From NCBI GenBank assembly GCA_015257125.1, contig JABZKU010000004.1:1-64000 (forward strand): a stretch of 64,000 nucleotides of DNA, in the 5' to 3' direction. Numbering within the stretch: position 1 is the stretch's first letter; every line of letters starts with the position of its first letter. The notes beneath the pieces were generated by a model. It was not told the origin of the DNA. It did no database searches and saw only the letters and a list, made by a program, of their open reading frames with translations. The position numbers and the translations under genes are program-made. Below are positions 27,872 to 36,901 of the stretch, piece after piece. Source of the DNA: Prevotellaceae bacterium. Its GTDB lineage: Bacteria > Bacteroidota > Bacteroidia > Bacteroidales > Bacteroidaceae.

Positions 27872-28140
27872 AACCGCTGTTCGGTCTAAGCAATTCTCTT
27901 TTCTCTTTCGATGATGTCAATATTAAGCGAGGGCTTTTGGGGAGAGAAACTCTATGCAGCCATGGCCGCCATGAGATTCGCGGCAAACCCTCCGATGCTC
28001 CTGTGGCGCGTGTGTTCAATCTGAACGATGTTCTTCAATTCGTCTTTCATCGTCTCGATCAACAATCTTTCCCCCAGTAGAATTTTATCGCGTAGATGCA
28101 TCAACGAGTTCTTTATGTTCTTGCGTATGCGAGTGATCAG
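27872..28140 (-). pseudogene. IS982-family transposase 3' remnant
   Basis: On the minus strand the frame reads LITRIRKNIKNSLMHLRDKI, then LIETMKDELKNIVQIEHTRH and RSIGGFAANLMAAMAA, then an in-frame TAG where the family normally has Tyr, then SFSPQKPSLNI. This is the conserved C-terminal end of IS982 transposases. The 5' side is cut off at 28140, exactly where the short GCG-palindrome repeat starts. The nonsense codon lies at about 27955. Confidence 0.72.
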
Positions 28141-28191
28141 GTGAAGGCAAAAAACGAAAAACAGCGGGCGCGCGCTACGCGTGCGCGTTGG
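28140..28191. repeat. Isolated terminal segment of the 24 kb/63 kb repeat module
   Basis: GGTGAAGGCAAAAAACGAAA followed by a GCGCGC...ACGCGTGCGCG palindrome and TTGGG. It is nearly identical to 24783-24837 and to the reverse complement of 63313-63369. It abuts the IS982 remnant with no gap. The sequence between 28192 and 28303 contains no gene. Confidence 0.75.
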
Positions 28192-28303
28192 GGGCTGAGG
28201 TGGGAGGCAGGTGCACTTTCGAAAAAGGCTTCTGGTAGTGGGTGGGGCACTGCAGGGGTTGGATAAACCAAAAGATGGGAGTGAACAGCAAAAAACATTG
28301 CAC

Positions 28304-28389
28304 CAGATAAAAACAAAAGTTTGAAACATCAAAAGCAGCGTGCTACAAAAGGATTGCTTAATTTTGCACTTGTCGGTTGACTCTACGGG
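28304..28389 (+). mobile_element. IS30-family element end, second remnant
   Basis: Short match to the last codons and terminus of the IS30 element: AGATAAAAA, a deletion, then TTTGAAACATCAAAAGCAG and TTTTGCACTTGTCGGTTGAC followed by TCTACGG. It is more decayed than the 26.2 kb copy. Confidence 0.7.
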
Positions 28390-28429
28390 CACAAAATGCA
28401 ACGCTAAACTCAAAAAAACGCGGTCAACT

Positions 28430-28460
28430 CTTGCCAGTTCAAGAAAAAGTAGTACCTTTG
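28430..28460 (+). promoter_or_regulatory. Promoter of the tRNA-Cys gene
   Basis: CTTG (28430-28433), 19 nt, TACCTTTG (28453-28460), with the tRNA starting 18 nt downstream. It matches the Bacteroidetes -33/-7 pattern. Confidence 0.7.
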
Positions 28461-28478
28461 CACTCGTAATCAAGACAC

Positions 28479-28549
28479 GGTACCATGGCCGAGCGGTTAG
28501 GCACAGGTCTGCAAAACCTGCTACAGCAGTTCGAATCTGCTTGGTACCT
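28479..28549 (+). tRNA. tRNA-Cys (anticodon GCA)
   Basis: 71 nt cloverleaf. The acceptor pairs 28479-28485 with 28542-28548 and discriminator U is at 28549, the Cys identity base. The anticodon stem CAGGT/ACCTG encloses the loop with GCA at 28511-28513. The T stem AGCAG/CTGCT encloses TTCGAAT. CCA is not encoded. Confidence 0.96.
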
Positions 28550-28559
28550 CTTCGCAATG

Positions 28560-28596
28560 AAGGAGCGGCTCTTAGAGTCGCTCCTTTTGTTTTTAT
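28560..28596 (+). terminator. Terminator after tRNA-Cys
   Basis: A 12 bp stem with one G-T pair (28560-28571 with 28575-28586), a 3 nt loop and a following T-rich tract. Confidence 0.88.
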
Positions 28597-28626
28597 ATTT
28601 GCAGCCATCCTTTCATTGTTTATTTC

Positions 28627-29505
28627 ATGGAAGATTTAGAAAGCAACGGACAAATGGGTGTCCCTACTCAGGAGTCGACATCGATTCCTGCCGTTGAGGC
28701 CTCGGACGCCCGCAAGACCGACGGGGACGCAGAACATCTTGTGCTCCGCACCGAAGGACTCGTGAAGCGTTATGGCAAACGAACGGTGGTGAACGACGTA
28801 TCGTTTGAAGTTCATCAAGGTGAAATTGTCGGATTGCTCGGGCCGAATGGAGCCGGGAAGACGACATCGTTTTACATGACCACCGGTTTGGTGGTGCCTA
28901 ACGGCGGGCATATTTATCTCGGTGAGAAAGAAATCACGAAAGCGCCGGTCTATCGCCGTGCAAAAGCCGGTATCGGTTATTTGGCGCAGGAGGCTTCGGT
29001 CTTTCGCAAGATGAGTGTCGAAGACAATATTCGTTCGGTGCTCGAAATGACCGGAAAAAGTCGTGAGGAGCAGCGCGAGCACTTGGAATCGCTCATCGCG
29101 GAATTTCGATTGCAGAAGGTGCGCAAGAACCTGGGTGACCAACTTTCGGGCGGTGAGCGCCGTCGAACGGAGATTGCTCGCTGTCTGGCCATCGATCCCA
29201 AGTTTATCATGCTCGATGAGCCCTTTGCCGGTGTCGATCCCATTGCGGTGGAAGATATTCAGTACATCGTGTGGAAGCTCAAAGACCGCAATATCGGTAT
29301 CTTGATCACCGACCACAATGTGGAAGAAACGCTTTCGATCACCGACCGCGCCTATCTGTTGTTTGAAGGTCGTATTTTGTTCCACGGCACGCCCGAGGAA
29401 CTGGCAGAAAACGAGGTGGTGCGCGATCGATACCTCACCCACTCTTTCGTGCTGCGTCGTAAAGACTTTGGGGCGTTGGCCGCCAAACGTGGCCTTACGT
29501 CTTGA
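28627..29505 (+). CDS. lptB: LPS export ABC transporter ATP-binding protein LptB
   Basis: 292 aa. It is the ATPase that powers extraction of lipopolysaccharide from the inner membrane with LptF/LptG and LptC. Walker A GPNGAGKTT, the Q-loop YLAQEASVF, signature LSGGERRRTEIAR, Walker B FIMLDEPFAGVD and the H-loop TDHNVEETL are all present, and the LptB-type VSFEVHQGEIVGLLGPNG context is clear. It carries an N-terminal extension of about 40 residues, acidic and probably disordered, not seen in the ~240 aa E. coli protein. Confidence 0.95.
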   Translation: MEDLESNGQMGVPTQESTSIPAVEASDARKTDGDAEHLVLRTEGLVKRYGKRTVVNDVSFEVHQGEIVGLLGPNGAGKTTSFYMTTGLVVPNGGHIYLGEKEITKAPVYRRAKAGIGYLAQEASVFRKMSVEDNIRSVLEMTGKSREEQREHLESLIAEFRLQKVRKNLGDQLSGGERRRTEIARCLAIDPKFIMLDEPFAGVDPIAVEDIQYIVWKLKDRNIGILITDHNVEETLSITDRAYLLFEGRILFHGTPEELAENEVVRDRYLTHSFVLRRKDFGALAAKRGLTS

Positions 29506-29614
29506 TTCCGATCATCTAATCTGCGTGCCTTTCTTGAAAGGTTCGCGGATTTTCTCTGTTGATACCTTGCAGAGGAGGCACGGCCTCTTCTGATCACTTA
29601 TAGATTCCCATTTC

Positions 29615-32122
29615 ATGAAACATTTTCTCCCCTTATTGTTTTGCGGACTCACCGGTCTGCAAACGGCAACGGCGGTATGGGCGCAGCCTGCGCACAACAG
29701 CGCGGCGAGTAAAGCTGACACGGTGAAAGTTTCCTCAGCCGAACTCACCGGTTGCTTTCCTTTGCGTCGTCCTTTCGCGACCGACAGTGTAAACCTGGCC
29801 GATCGGCCGTTTGATCCTGCAGAAGTGCTGGAACAAAATGCGCTGATCGCCAAAAAACGTGGACAAAAGTCTTTGCGTCGTCTGACCACCGGTGCACCGA
29901 TCGACAGCAATGCGGTGAGCGTATTGCGCTTTACGGTGGACACCGAACGCTGGCGCACGGCTCGTTTGCAGACGCCGCAGTTGAAGCGCTACGATACTTT
30001 CCTGAATGGGGTGAAAGTGACGGATGGAAATCTCCGTTTTTTGCCGGGACGCAGCGAAGTGACTTTGATGGTCTATGCCGACCGTCAAGCGCGCGATACG
30101 TTCAACGTTAGTCTTACCGGCGATTCGTTGAATGTGCTGCGTACGAACGCGACTGATCTGCGAAAGTTTGCTTTCGATGATATGGTGCACGGCAAGCGCT
30201 ACTACAATGCCGACATTTCTCCCACCGGGCGTTATGTCTTGACCCATTACATCGAAACGCGTCGTGACGGCGCGAGCACTTACTCGTCGGTGCTCACCGA
30301 TCTCAAGGACGGCCGTACCCTACTCCGCACGGCTGAATATTTGCACGGCTCGTGGATGCCGAAAACCGACGAGTTGTATTTCAAACGCAACACTGACGGA
30401 GGCACAAACCTCGTGCTGCTCGATCCGGCCACGATGAGCGAGCGGACGCTTGCGACACGTTTGCCCGAAGGTTCGCTCACATTGTCGCCCACGGCGAAGT
30501 TTGCCATCATTTCGCGCGAAGAAGACGGTCCGACCACCGACGGCCCGCTCAAACAACTGTATGCACCGGACGACCGCCAGCCCGGTTGGCGCGATCGCAG
30601 TGCACTCTATTTGGTGGATTTCTCCAATGGTTTTTCGCAACGGCTCACCTATGGCCGCGAAAGTGTTCATCTGAACGACATTTCGCCCGACGGTAAGCGA
30701 TTACTCCTCACGCGGAACCGGCATGATTTGACGAGAAAGCCGTTTGACCACGTCGATGTGTTCGAAATGTACCTCGAAGACGGGCGGGTCGACACCCTGC
30801 TCACGGATCAAGCTTGGTTGGACGATGGCTGCTACAGCCCCGATGGCAAACTCTTGCTGTTCAAAGGCAGCCCTTCGGCTTTCGAAGGTATCGGCAGCGT
30901 ATTGCCCAAGGGAGAGGTGGCGCAGAGTTTCGACAAGCGCCTTTATCTCTACAATCCTGCGACGAAGCAGGCCACGGCGTTGCTCAAGGATTTTGCTCCC
31001 TCTGTGGGCGAATATGACTGGAACGCCGGTGACGGTAACATCTATATGCGTTGTACCGATGGCTATGACGAAACTTTGTGGCGCTTAGACCCTCGTACGG
31101 GACGCCGTTTCCGTTTTGAACTTCCGGTTACCGTCATTCAGCGTTTCTCGTTGTCGGAAACGCGTGTGCCGCGTGCTGTTTTCTTCGGACAAACGGGTAC
31201 GACGTCGCGCAATGCCTATGTGGCAGAACTCTCGTCGGCACGTCCTAAGTGTAAACCCTTCGGCGAAGTGTCGTTTGCCAATTCGTTGGGTGATGTTCGC
31301 GTGGCTTCTTGTACGCCGTTGAGCTACAAAAGAACGGAACGTGATACGGTGGCCGGCTTCTACTTCTTGCCCGCCGATTTCGATGCGAAGAAGAAGTACC
31401 CGATGCTGGTCTACTATTATGGAGGTTGTGTACCGACGACTCGCGAATTGGAGTTCCACTACCCGCTTTCGGTGTTGGCCAACATGGGTTATGTGGTACT
31501 TGCTCTCGAACCTTCCGGTGCGATTGGTTTCGGCGAGGAGTTTGCAGCGCGTCACATCAATACCTGGGGAAAGCGTTCGGGCGATGATATCATCGAAGCC
31601 ACGAAGGCCTTTATGGCTACGCATCCTTATGTCGATGCCAAGAAGGTGGGTTGCATGGGCGCAAGCTATGGTGGCTTTATGACCGAGTATCTCCAAACGC
31701 GCACCGACATTTTCGCCGCGGCGGTGAGTCATGCCGGTATTTCGAACATTGCCTCGTATTGGGGTGGCGGATATTGGGGACATACTTACGGCGAAACCGC
31801 ACAATACGGCTCCTATCCTTGGAACAACCCTGACTTGTATGTGAAGCAATCGGCTTTGTTCAATGCAGACAAGATCCACACTCCGTTGCTTCTGCTCCAC
31901 GGTACGGCCGATACGAACGTGCCCACCAATGAAAGTCAGCAACTTTTCACCGCGTTGCGCATCTTGGGTCGTCCCGTTCAGTACATTCAAATCGAGGGCG
32001 CCAACCACGTTGTCACCGACTACCGCCAGCGTATGAAATGGCAACAAACGATCATGGCATGGTTCGCCAAGTATTTGCAGGGCGACGAGGCTTGGTGGAA
32101 AGGAATCGGCTACAAAGATTAG
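29615..32122 (+). CDS. Secreted S9-family (prolyl oligopeptidase-like) serine peptidase
   Basis: 835 aa. A signal peptide (LLFCGLTGLQTATAVWAQ) is followed by a WD-like beta-propeller region (residues ~180-560) and a C-terminal alpha/beta hydrolase. The catalytic Ser684 lies in GASYGGF, the Asp in HGTADTNVP and the His in EGANHVV. Periplasmic S9 enzymes of Bacteroidetes clip dipeptides or process oligopeptides. It is followed by a strong terminator and is probably monocistronic. Confidence 0.93.
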   Translation: MKHFLPLLFCGLTGLQTATAVWAQPAHNSAASKADTVKVSSAELTGCFPLRRPFATDSVNLADRPFDPAEVLEQNALIAKKRGQKSLRRLTTGAPIDSNAVSVLRFTVDTERWRTARLQTPQLKRYDTFLNGVKVTDGNLRFLPGRSEVTLMVYADRQARDTFNVSLTGDSLNVLRTNATDLRKFAFDDMVHGKRYYNADISPTGRYVLTHYIETRRDGASTYSSVLTDLKDGRTLLRTAEYLHGSWMPKTDELYFKRNTDGGTNLVLLDPATMSERTLATRLPEGSLTLSPTAKFAIISREEDGPTTDGPLKQLYAPDDRQPGWRDRSALYLVDFSNGFSQRLTYGRESVHLNDISPDGKRLLLTRNRHDLTRKPFDHVDVFEMYLEDGRVDTLLTDQAWLDDGCYSPDGKLLLFKGSPSAFEGIGSVLPKGEVAQSFDKRLYLYNPATKQATALLKDFAPSVGEYDWNAGDGNIYMRCTDGYDETLWRLDPRTGRRFRFELPVTVIQRFSLSETRVPRAVFFGQTGTTSRNAYVAELSSARPKCKPFGEVSFANSLGDVRVASCTPLSYKRTERDTVAGFYFLPADFDAKKKYPMLVYYYGGCVPTTRELEFHYPLSVLANMGYVVLALEPSGAIGFGEEFAARHINTWGKRSGDDIIEATKAFMATHPYVDAKKVGCMGASYGGFMTEYLQTRTDIFAAAVSHAGISNIASYWGGGYWGHTYGETAQYGSYPWNNPDLYVKQSALFNADKIHTPLLLLHGTADTNVPTNESQQLFTALRILGRPVQYIQIEGANHVVTDYRQRMKWQQTIMAWFAKYLQGDEAWWKGIGYKD

Positions 32123-32172
32123 TTCTCCCCTCTTTTGAAAGACGATTCTCCCTTATTTATAGACAAAGAACG

Positions 32173-32214
32173 AAGAAAGCGAGGTAAATAGGCCTCGCTT
32201 TCTTTGTTGTTTTC
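32173..32214 (+). terminator. Terminator after the S9 peptidase gene
   Basis: A 12 bp perfect stem (32173-32184 with 32193-32204) with an 8 nt loop, then a T-rich run. Confidence 0.85.
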
Positions 32215-32255
32215 GTGATTCGCCGTAACTTTGTCGAGTCATTTAGTAACACCTG

Positions 32256-33095
32256 ATGAAAATAAATTTTCTCCTTTTGACCTTGTTCGTTGGATTGCTG
32301 TGTACCGTGGGCTGCAAAAGCCGCACGGAAACACCGGCGACGCCCGTAGAAGAGGTAGTTGATAGCGTAAAAAGCGACAGTGTGGTCGTCGATTCTGTGC
32401 CGGCTGTGGCAGAAACGCCCATTCCCAAGAAGGCCGATGAGTTCTTCGATGACTTTGCTTTTGCTTTTATGAAGAAGCCGCGTTTTCAACGCTCGCGAAT
32501 TGTGTTTCCGTTGGAGCATATTGTCGACGGCAAGCGCTTTGAAATTCAAAAGTCGGAGTGGAAATATGATCGTATGTATTCAGCCGGAGAAACTTATACG
32601 CTCATTTTCGACAGTGCCAAGGGCGCCGGAATGGCGAAGGACACCAGTGTGAGTCGTGTGGTGGTGGAAGAATTGAACTTGCCGCATCATCGCATCAAAA
32701 GTTACCTATTCTTGCGAGAGAACGCCGAATGGCGCCTGACTCAGCTCAAAGAAGAAAAGATGGAACGCAGTGAGAACAGCGATTTCTATGCGTTCTATCA
32801 GCGTTTTTCGACCGATGAAGAGTATCAGCGTGAGCACATTGCCCAACAACTGAGTTTCTCGACGTTCGACGAAGACAACTTCAAGCGCATTGAAGGCTTC
32901 ATTTCCGCTTCGCAGTGGCCTGATTTTGCTCCCGAGTTGCCCAAAAATATGTTGACCAACGTGCTTTACGGACAGACGTTCAAAAACACGAATTTGCGTG
33001 TACTCTCCATCTCTTCGCTTTCCAGTGGACTCACGAGTACGCTCACCTTCCGTCGTCGCAACGGGAAGTGGATGCTCACGCGTCTCGACAATTAA
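32256..33095 (+). CDS. DUF4348-type lipoprotein
   Basis: 279 aa. A lipoprotein signal peptide with the lipobox TVGC (Cys near residue 20) is followed by a short low-complexity stretch and a conserved domain starting FDDFAFAFMKKPRFQRSRI. This fits the DUF4348 family restricted to Bacteroidetes. It is probably an outer-membrane-anchored periplasmic protein; the function is unknown. It stands between the S9 peptidase and murB. Confidence 0.8.
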   Translation: MKINFLLLTLFVGLLCTVGCKSRTETPATPVEEVVDSVKSDSVVVDSVPAVAETPIPKKADEFFDDFAFAFMKKPRFQRSRIVFPLEHIVDGKRFEIQKSEWKYDRMYSAGETYTLIFDSAKGAGMAKDTSVSRVVVEELNLPHHRIKSYLFLRENAEWRLTQLKEEKMERSENSDFYAFYQRFSTDEEYQREHIAQQLSFSTFDEDNFKRIEGFISASQWPDFAPELPKNMLTNVLYGQTFKNTNLRVLSISSLSSGLTSTLTFRRRNGKWMLTRLDN

Positions 33096-33210
33096 ACCGT
33101 CCGTTGCATCCATTTGCCGCAGATTTGACAGTACGCTTGTAGACGTTTGTGTGAAACCCGTTTGCTGTGCGATGAATTTGCCTAAACACCTGACATAACG
33201 AAACACGACT

Positions 33211-34212
33211 ATGCCCTACTCTCTCCTTCAACACAATACTTTTGGCATTGATGCCTCGTGCCGACAATTTGTTGAGTATGCTTCTGTGGCACAACTCAAG
33301 GAGGTTGTCGCTACGCTCGGGGATACCCCGTGGCTGCACATCGGTGCCGGCAGTAACCTGCTCTTTGTACAGGATTATGACGGCGTTGTGCTGCACAGCA
33401 AGATTATGGGGAAGGAAATCTTGGCCGAAACGAGTGAAGCGCTTCTTTTGCGTGTCGGAGGCGGCGAACCTTGGGACGACTTTGTCGCTTATTGCGTCGA
33501 ACACGGGTATTACGGTTTGGAAAACCTTTCGCTCATTCCCGGCGAGGTCGGAGCGAGTGCCGTGCAGAACGTAGGGGCTTATGGTGTTGAGGCAGGTGAT
33601 TGCATTGAGCGCGTCGAAACGGTAGAGATGGCCACGGGTAGAGAATGTGTGTTCTCGCACGATGACTGTCAATACGCTTACAGAAGCAGTTTCTTCAAGC
33701 ATGAGGGCGCACATCGCTTTGCTGTGACGCACGTTGTCTTTCGTTTGCGCAAACAGTTTGTACCCATTTTGACACATGTGGCTGTTTCGCGGGCTTTGGA
33801 GGCTATGGGCGTCCAGCCTGCTGAGGCCAACGCGCAGCAGGTGAGAGAGGCCATCATTCAGGTGCGCCGTTCTAAATTACCTGATCCCGCAGAAGTGGGC
33901 AGCGCCGGTTCGTTTTTTATGAATCCTGTGGTTTCCTCAGAGAAACTCGCGGAACTGCTAGAGCTGTATCCCGATATGCCTCATTATGCCTTGGATGAAG
34001 GGGCTAAAATCCCGGCTGCTTGGCTCATTGAGCAGTGTGGATGGAAGGGACGTCGCATGGGAGGCGCGGGTGTACACGCTTTGCAACCGTTGGTTCTCAT
34101 CAATGTAGACCATGCCACAGGCGAAGAAGTGGTAAAGCTGGCGGAAGCCATTCAAGCTGATGTGAACGCGAAATTCGGTGTCGTAATCTCTCCTGAAGTG
34201 TTGTACGTTTAG
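33211..34212 (+). CDS. murB: UDP-N-acetylenolpyruvoylglucosamine reductase MurB
   Basis: 333 aa, long (E. coli-like) type. It reduces the enolpyruvyl group to give UDP-MurNAc in peptidoglycan synthesis, using FAD and NADPH. Motifs: FAD site IGAGSNLLF, PGEVGASAVQNVGAYG, the catalytic GSAGSFFMNP and the C-terminal CGWKGRRMGGAGV. It ends at a bidirectional terminator. Confidence 0.97.
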   Translation: MPYSLLQHNTFGIDASCRQFVEYASVAQLKEVVATLGDTPWLHIGAGSNLLFVQDYDGVVLHSKIMGKEILAETSEALLLRVGGGEPWDDFVAYCVEHGYYGLENLSLIPGEVGASAVQNVGAYGVEAGDCIERVETVEMATGRECVFSHDDCQYAYRSSFFKHEGAHRFAVTHVVFRLRKQFVPILTHVAVSRALEAMGVQPAEANAQQVREAIIQVRRSKLPDPAEVGSAGSFFMNPVVSSEKLAELLELYPDMPHYALDEGAKIPAAWLIEQCGWKGRRMGGAGVHALQPLVLINVDHATGEEVVKLAEAIQADVNAKFGVVISPEVLYV

Positions 34213-34260
34213 CGTATATATTGAAGGGCTAAGCATTGATGTTGACTCGTTTTTTTGTGA

Positions 34261-34296
34261 AAATAGGGGATGTTCGGTTTCGAATATCCCCTATTT
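34261..34296 (+). terminator. Terminator after murB
   Basis: A 16 bp stem with one G-T pair (34261-34276 with 34281-34296) and a 4 nt loop. It is A-rich before and T-rich after, so it may work in both directions. Confidence 0.82.
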
Positions 34297-34495
34297 AATG
34301 GAGTTGTCGACGTGAGGATGTTGTTTCCTGGCTATGTGGTTGTATTGAACAAAACACTTCGGCTATTGCTCCGATAAACGATTTTATTCTTGAGTATGTT
34401 TTGAAATCTTAGTGGGGTGACTGAGTCATGGTGGTGAGAAATCTGTTTCAACTATTGAGTTGAATTCTCTTTTTCCTCGGAGTCATATACAAAAT

Positions 34496-34544
34496 AAGGG
34501 GAGTTTTCTTTGAAAATAGACTTGTTTCAAAGAAAACTCCCCTT
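34496..34544. repeat. Perfect 20 bp palindromic repeat
   Basis: 34496-34515 pairs perfectly with 34525-34544 around a 9 nt loop. The arm (AAGGGGAGTTTTCTTTGAAA) has the consensus of the short repeats found elsewhere in the window. It might also terminate transcription of the convergent genes. The rest of 34297-34656 holds nothing recognisable. Confidence 0.65.
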
Positions 34545-34656
34545 GTTTGTCTGTAAACTTCTCGACATGTAGTAGTTACCGGTGCTCAATGATGAAATTA
34601 CGCCGAATAAGTCGTTTGAGCTGGAAGATAAACGAGAAATAGATAAATGACATTTC

Positions 34657-35583
34657 TTATCCAAAGATAGCACCAAGGCAAAGGCAGAGCATGCTGAGGA
34701 AGACGAGGGCGAGGTCGACGGCTTTCGAGCGGAGATTATTTTCGTGTAGCAGGAAGGCTCCGAAAAAGAAGCTGACTAATACGCTGCTTCGGCGTGTCAT
34801 AGAAACAACGGCTATGAGAGCGCCCGGAATGGAGAGCGCGTAGAAATAGAAGAGGTCGGCGGCGGTGAGAAACAAACTGATGCCTACAATGCTCCAGCGC
34901 CAGGTGAATGTTGTGGTGCGCCGTCGCGATGGCCACCAGAGGGAAAAGAAGATGAATAACATTAGTGCAAGTTGGTAATAATTGAACCAGGATTGCACAA
35001 ATAGTGCATTCAACCCCTGTCCTCCTCGATTTGTTGGCGCCAGCAGGAACTTATCGTACAAACCACTGCAAGCACCGAGCACAGCGGCAAGAATAAGCAG
35101 CAGGATGTAGCGGTTGTGCAAAAAGTGGATCCCTTCTTTGCGGCCGCTGCGGCTGAGGAGAAAGAAGGAGCAGATGGCCAAGAGCACACCTGCCCACTGC
35201 CAAGCGTTGAATTGCTCGTGGTAGATGAGCAAGGCGCCCATAAGCGTCATTACCGGCCGTGTGGCGTTGATAGGACCGACGAGAGTGAGCGGCAAATGCT
35301 TGATGGCAAAATAACCGCATACCCACGAAGACAGCACGAGTACGGCTTTTCCCATCACAAAAAGATGGTGCGTCAAAGGGGCCGGCGGAATATACCAGCG
35401 GCTATCGGGTGATATCCATGAAAGTTGGCTTCCACTGAGCAAAGGGAGAAAAAGAAGGCTGCTCAATGCGGTATTGATGAGTAAAACAGGAACGACAGCA
35501 TTATCGCGTAAGGACTGTTTTTTGAAAACATCGTAGAAGCCAAGCAGAATGGCTGAGGCAGCAGCGAGAAAAAACCACGTCAT
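34657..35583 (-). CDS. EamA/DMT-family transporter
   Basis: 308 aa with ten hydrophobic segments arranged as two five-helix halves, the layout of EamA drug/metabolite exporters. The first half contains AIKHLPLTLVGPINATRPVM and the second ALSIPGALIAVVSMTRRSSV, the repeat-pair signature near helices 4 and 9. The substrate is unknown. It is 24 nt downstream of truA and may share its transcript. Confidence 0.88.
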   Translation of the reverse strand: MTWFFLAAASAILLGFYDVFKKQSLRDNAVVPVLLINTALSSLLFLPLLSGSQLSWISPDSRWYIPPAPLTHHLFVMGKAVLVLSSWVCGYFAIKHLPLTLVGPINATRPVMTLMGALLIYHEQFNAWQWAGVLLAICSFFLLSRSGRKEGIHFLHNRYILLLILAAVLGACSGLYDKFLLAPTNRGGQGLNALFVQSWFNYYQLALMLFIFFSLWWPSRRRTTTFTWRWSIVGISLFLTAADLFYFYALSIPGALIAVVSMTRRSSVLVSFFFGAFLLHENNLRSKAVDLALVFLSMLCLCLGAIFG

Positions 35584-35607
35584 TGATGAAAGTGGGTTAA
35601 GTGAAAA

Positions 35608-36336
35608 TCAATACTGTATATCAACAAGAAAAAGTGCATTCCCCGGGACGCTTTCTCCTGCAAAACAGCGGTTTTTCGCAGCTATTACTGCTCGAAATTC
35701 CTCGAGAGATAGGCGTCCTCTTCCCACTTCAAACAAGGTGCCTACGACCGCTCGCACCATATTTCGTAAAAAGCGATTGGCTGTGATCTCAAAACGCCAG
35801 TGATCGCCTTCTACTTGTGTCCAGCGTGCGTGCGTCACTTGGCAAAGGTTGGTCTTTTGGTCGTTGTTTACCTTTGAGAAACTGGTGAAATCGTCGGTTT
35901 CAAGCAAAATTTCCGCTGCACGGTTCATCAGTTCGTAGTCGGGAGCGAAGGTCAGGCGAGCTGCGTAGTGACGTAGATAAGGATCTTTGTGGCCGTAAAC
36001 AAAGTAGTGGTAGGTTCGGCGCTTAGCGTCGAATCGGGCATGAAGGTGCTCATCTACTTGCTGCACGCGTTGCACAGCGATATCTTGAGGTAAAATACGG
36101 TTTAGGCGAAAGACCATTTGCTCCGGGTCGATAGGTGCGTCAGTGTCGAAATGAGCCACCATCATCGAGGCGTGAACGCCGGTGTCGGTGCGGCCGGCTC
36201 CTACGCACTCTGTGGGGACGGGGAGTAGTTTGGTGAGGGCATCGTTGAGGCGCGCTTGAATGCTATCGGCATTGGGTTGTACTTGCCATCCGTGGTAGTT
36301 TGTGCCGTCGTAAGAGAGGGTTATGAAGTAGCGCAT
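35608..36336 (-). CDS. truA: tRNA pseudouridine synthase A
   Basis: 242 aa, the usual length. It converts uridines 38-40 of the anticodon stem to pseudouridine. The catalytic Asp lies in GRTDTGVHA; the opening YDGTNYHGWQ and the C-terminal FLRNMVRAVVGTL are diagnostic. Confidence 0.96.
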   Translation of the reverse strand: MRYFITLSYDGTNYHGWQVQPNADSIQARLNDALTKLLPVPTECVGAGRTDTGVHASMMVAHFDTDAPIDPEQMVFRLNRILPQDIAVQRVQQVDEHLHARFDAKRRTYHYFVYGHKDPYLRHYAARLTFAPDYELMNRAAEILLETDDFTSFSKVNNDQKTNLCQVTHARWTQVEGDHWRFEITANRFLRNMVRAVVGTLFEVGRGRLSLEEFRAVIAAKNRCFAGESVPGNALFLVDIQY

Positions 36337-36366
36337 GAGGTGAAAAGTCTGGAGGGAGCAATGCTA

Positions 36367-36404
36367 CAAAAAACAAAGCCGTGCCCCAAGTGGAGGCACG
36401 GCTT
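36367..36404 (-). terminator. Terminator of the rpsF-rpsR-rplI operon
   Basis: A perfect 10 bp stem (36376-36385 with 36395-36404); on the minus strand it is followed by a T-rich run at 36375-36367. Confidence 0.85.
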
Positions 36405-36431
36405 GTTGTGTGTGGTTGGGAACCGTTTGGA

Positions 36432-36881
36432 TTAAGCTTCTTCGGCAACAACCTCGAAAGCAACCTCAGCGGTTACATCCTTGTGAAGTTTCACGGCAGC
36501 TTTGTAAGCGCCAACTTCCTTGACATCCTTGAGGACGATGCTCTTACGATCCACTTCGATACCGAGCTTAGCGAGTTCTTCGGCGATGTGGAGGTTCGTA
36601 ACCGAACCGTAGATGGCGCCGGTGGCGCTCACCTTGGTAGCGATCTTGATACCCTCTACAGCGTTGATCTTTTCAGCCAATGCGATAGCGTCGTTCTTGA
36701 TCTTTTCGAGCTTGTGAGCTTGCTGCTTGAGCGTCTCTGCAAGTTCCTTTTTGGCAGAAGCCGTAGCGAGGACAGCCTTACCGGTGGGAATGAGGAAGTT
36801 GCGGCCGTAGCCGTCTTTCACGGTGACGATTTCGTTCTTGAAACCGAGACCCTGCACGTTTTCTTTGAGAATGAGTTCCAT
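36432..36881 (-). CDS. rplI: 50S ribosomal protein L9
   Basis: 149 aa. The classic L9 start (MELILKENVQGLGFKNEIVT, VKDGYGRNFLIP) is followed by the long Ala/Lys-rich helix and the C-terminal domain. Last gene of the S6-S18-L9 operon, 20 nt after rpsR. Confidence 0.97.
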   Translation of the reverse strand: MELILKENVQGLGFKNEIVTVKDGYGRNFLIPTGKAVLATASAKKELAETLKQQAHKLEKIKNDAIALAEKINAVEGIKIATKVSATGAIYGSVTNLHIAEELAKLGIEVDRKSIVLKDVKEVGAYKAAVKLHKDVTAEVAFEVVAEEA

Positions 36882-36901
36882 GTGTATACCTCCTCTTTTA
36901 A

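Noticed and set aside
28479..28549. tRNA-Cys as integration site of the 24-28 kb accessory region
   Set aside because: The region lies on the 5' side of the tRNA and no duplicated tRNA 3' end is visible on its far side, so an attachment site is not supported.
29571..29591. Hairpin after lptB as terminator
   Set aside because: A 9 bp stem with one G-T pair exists, but no T tract follows, so I could not call it a terminator.
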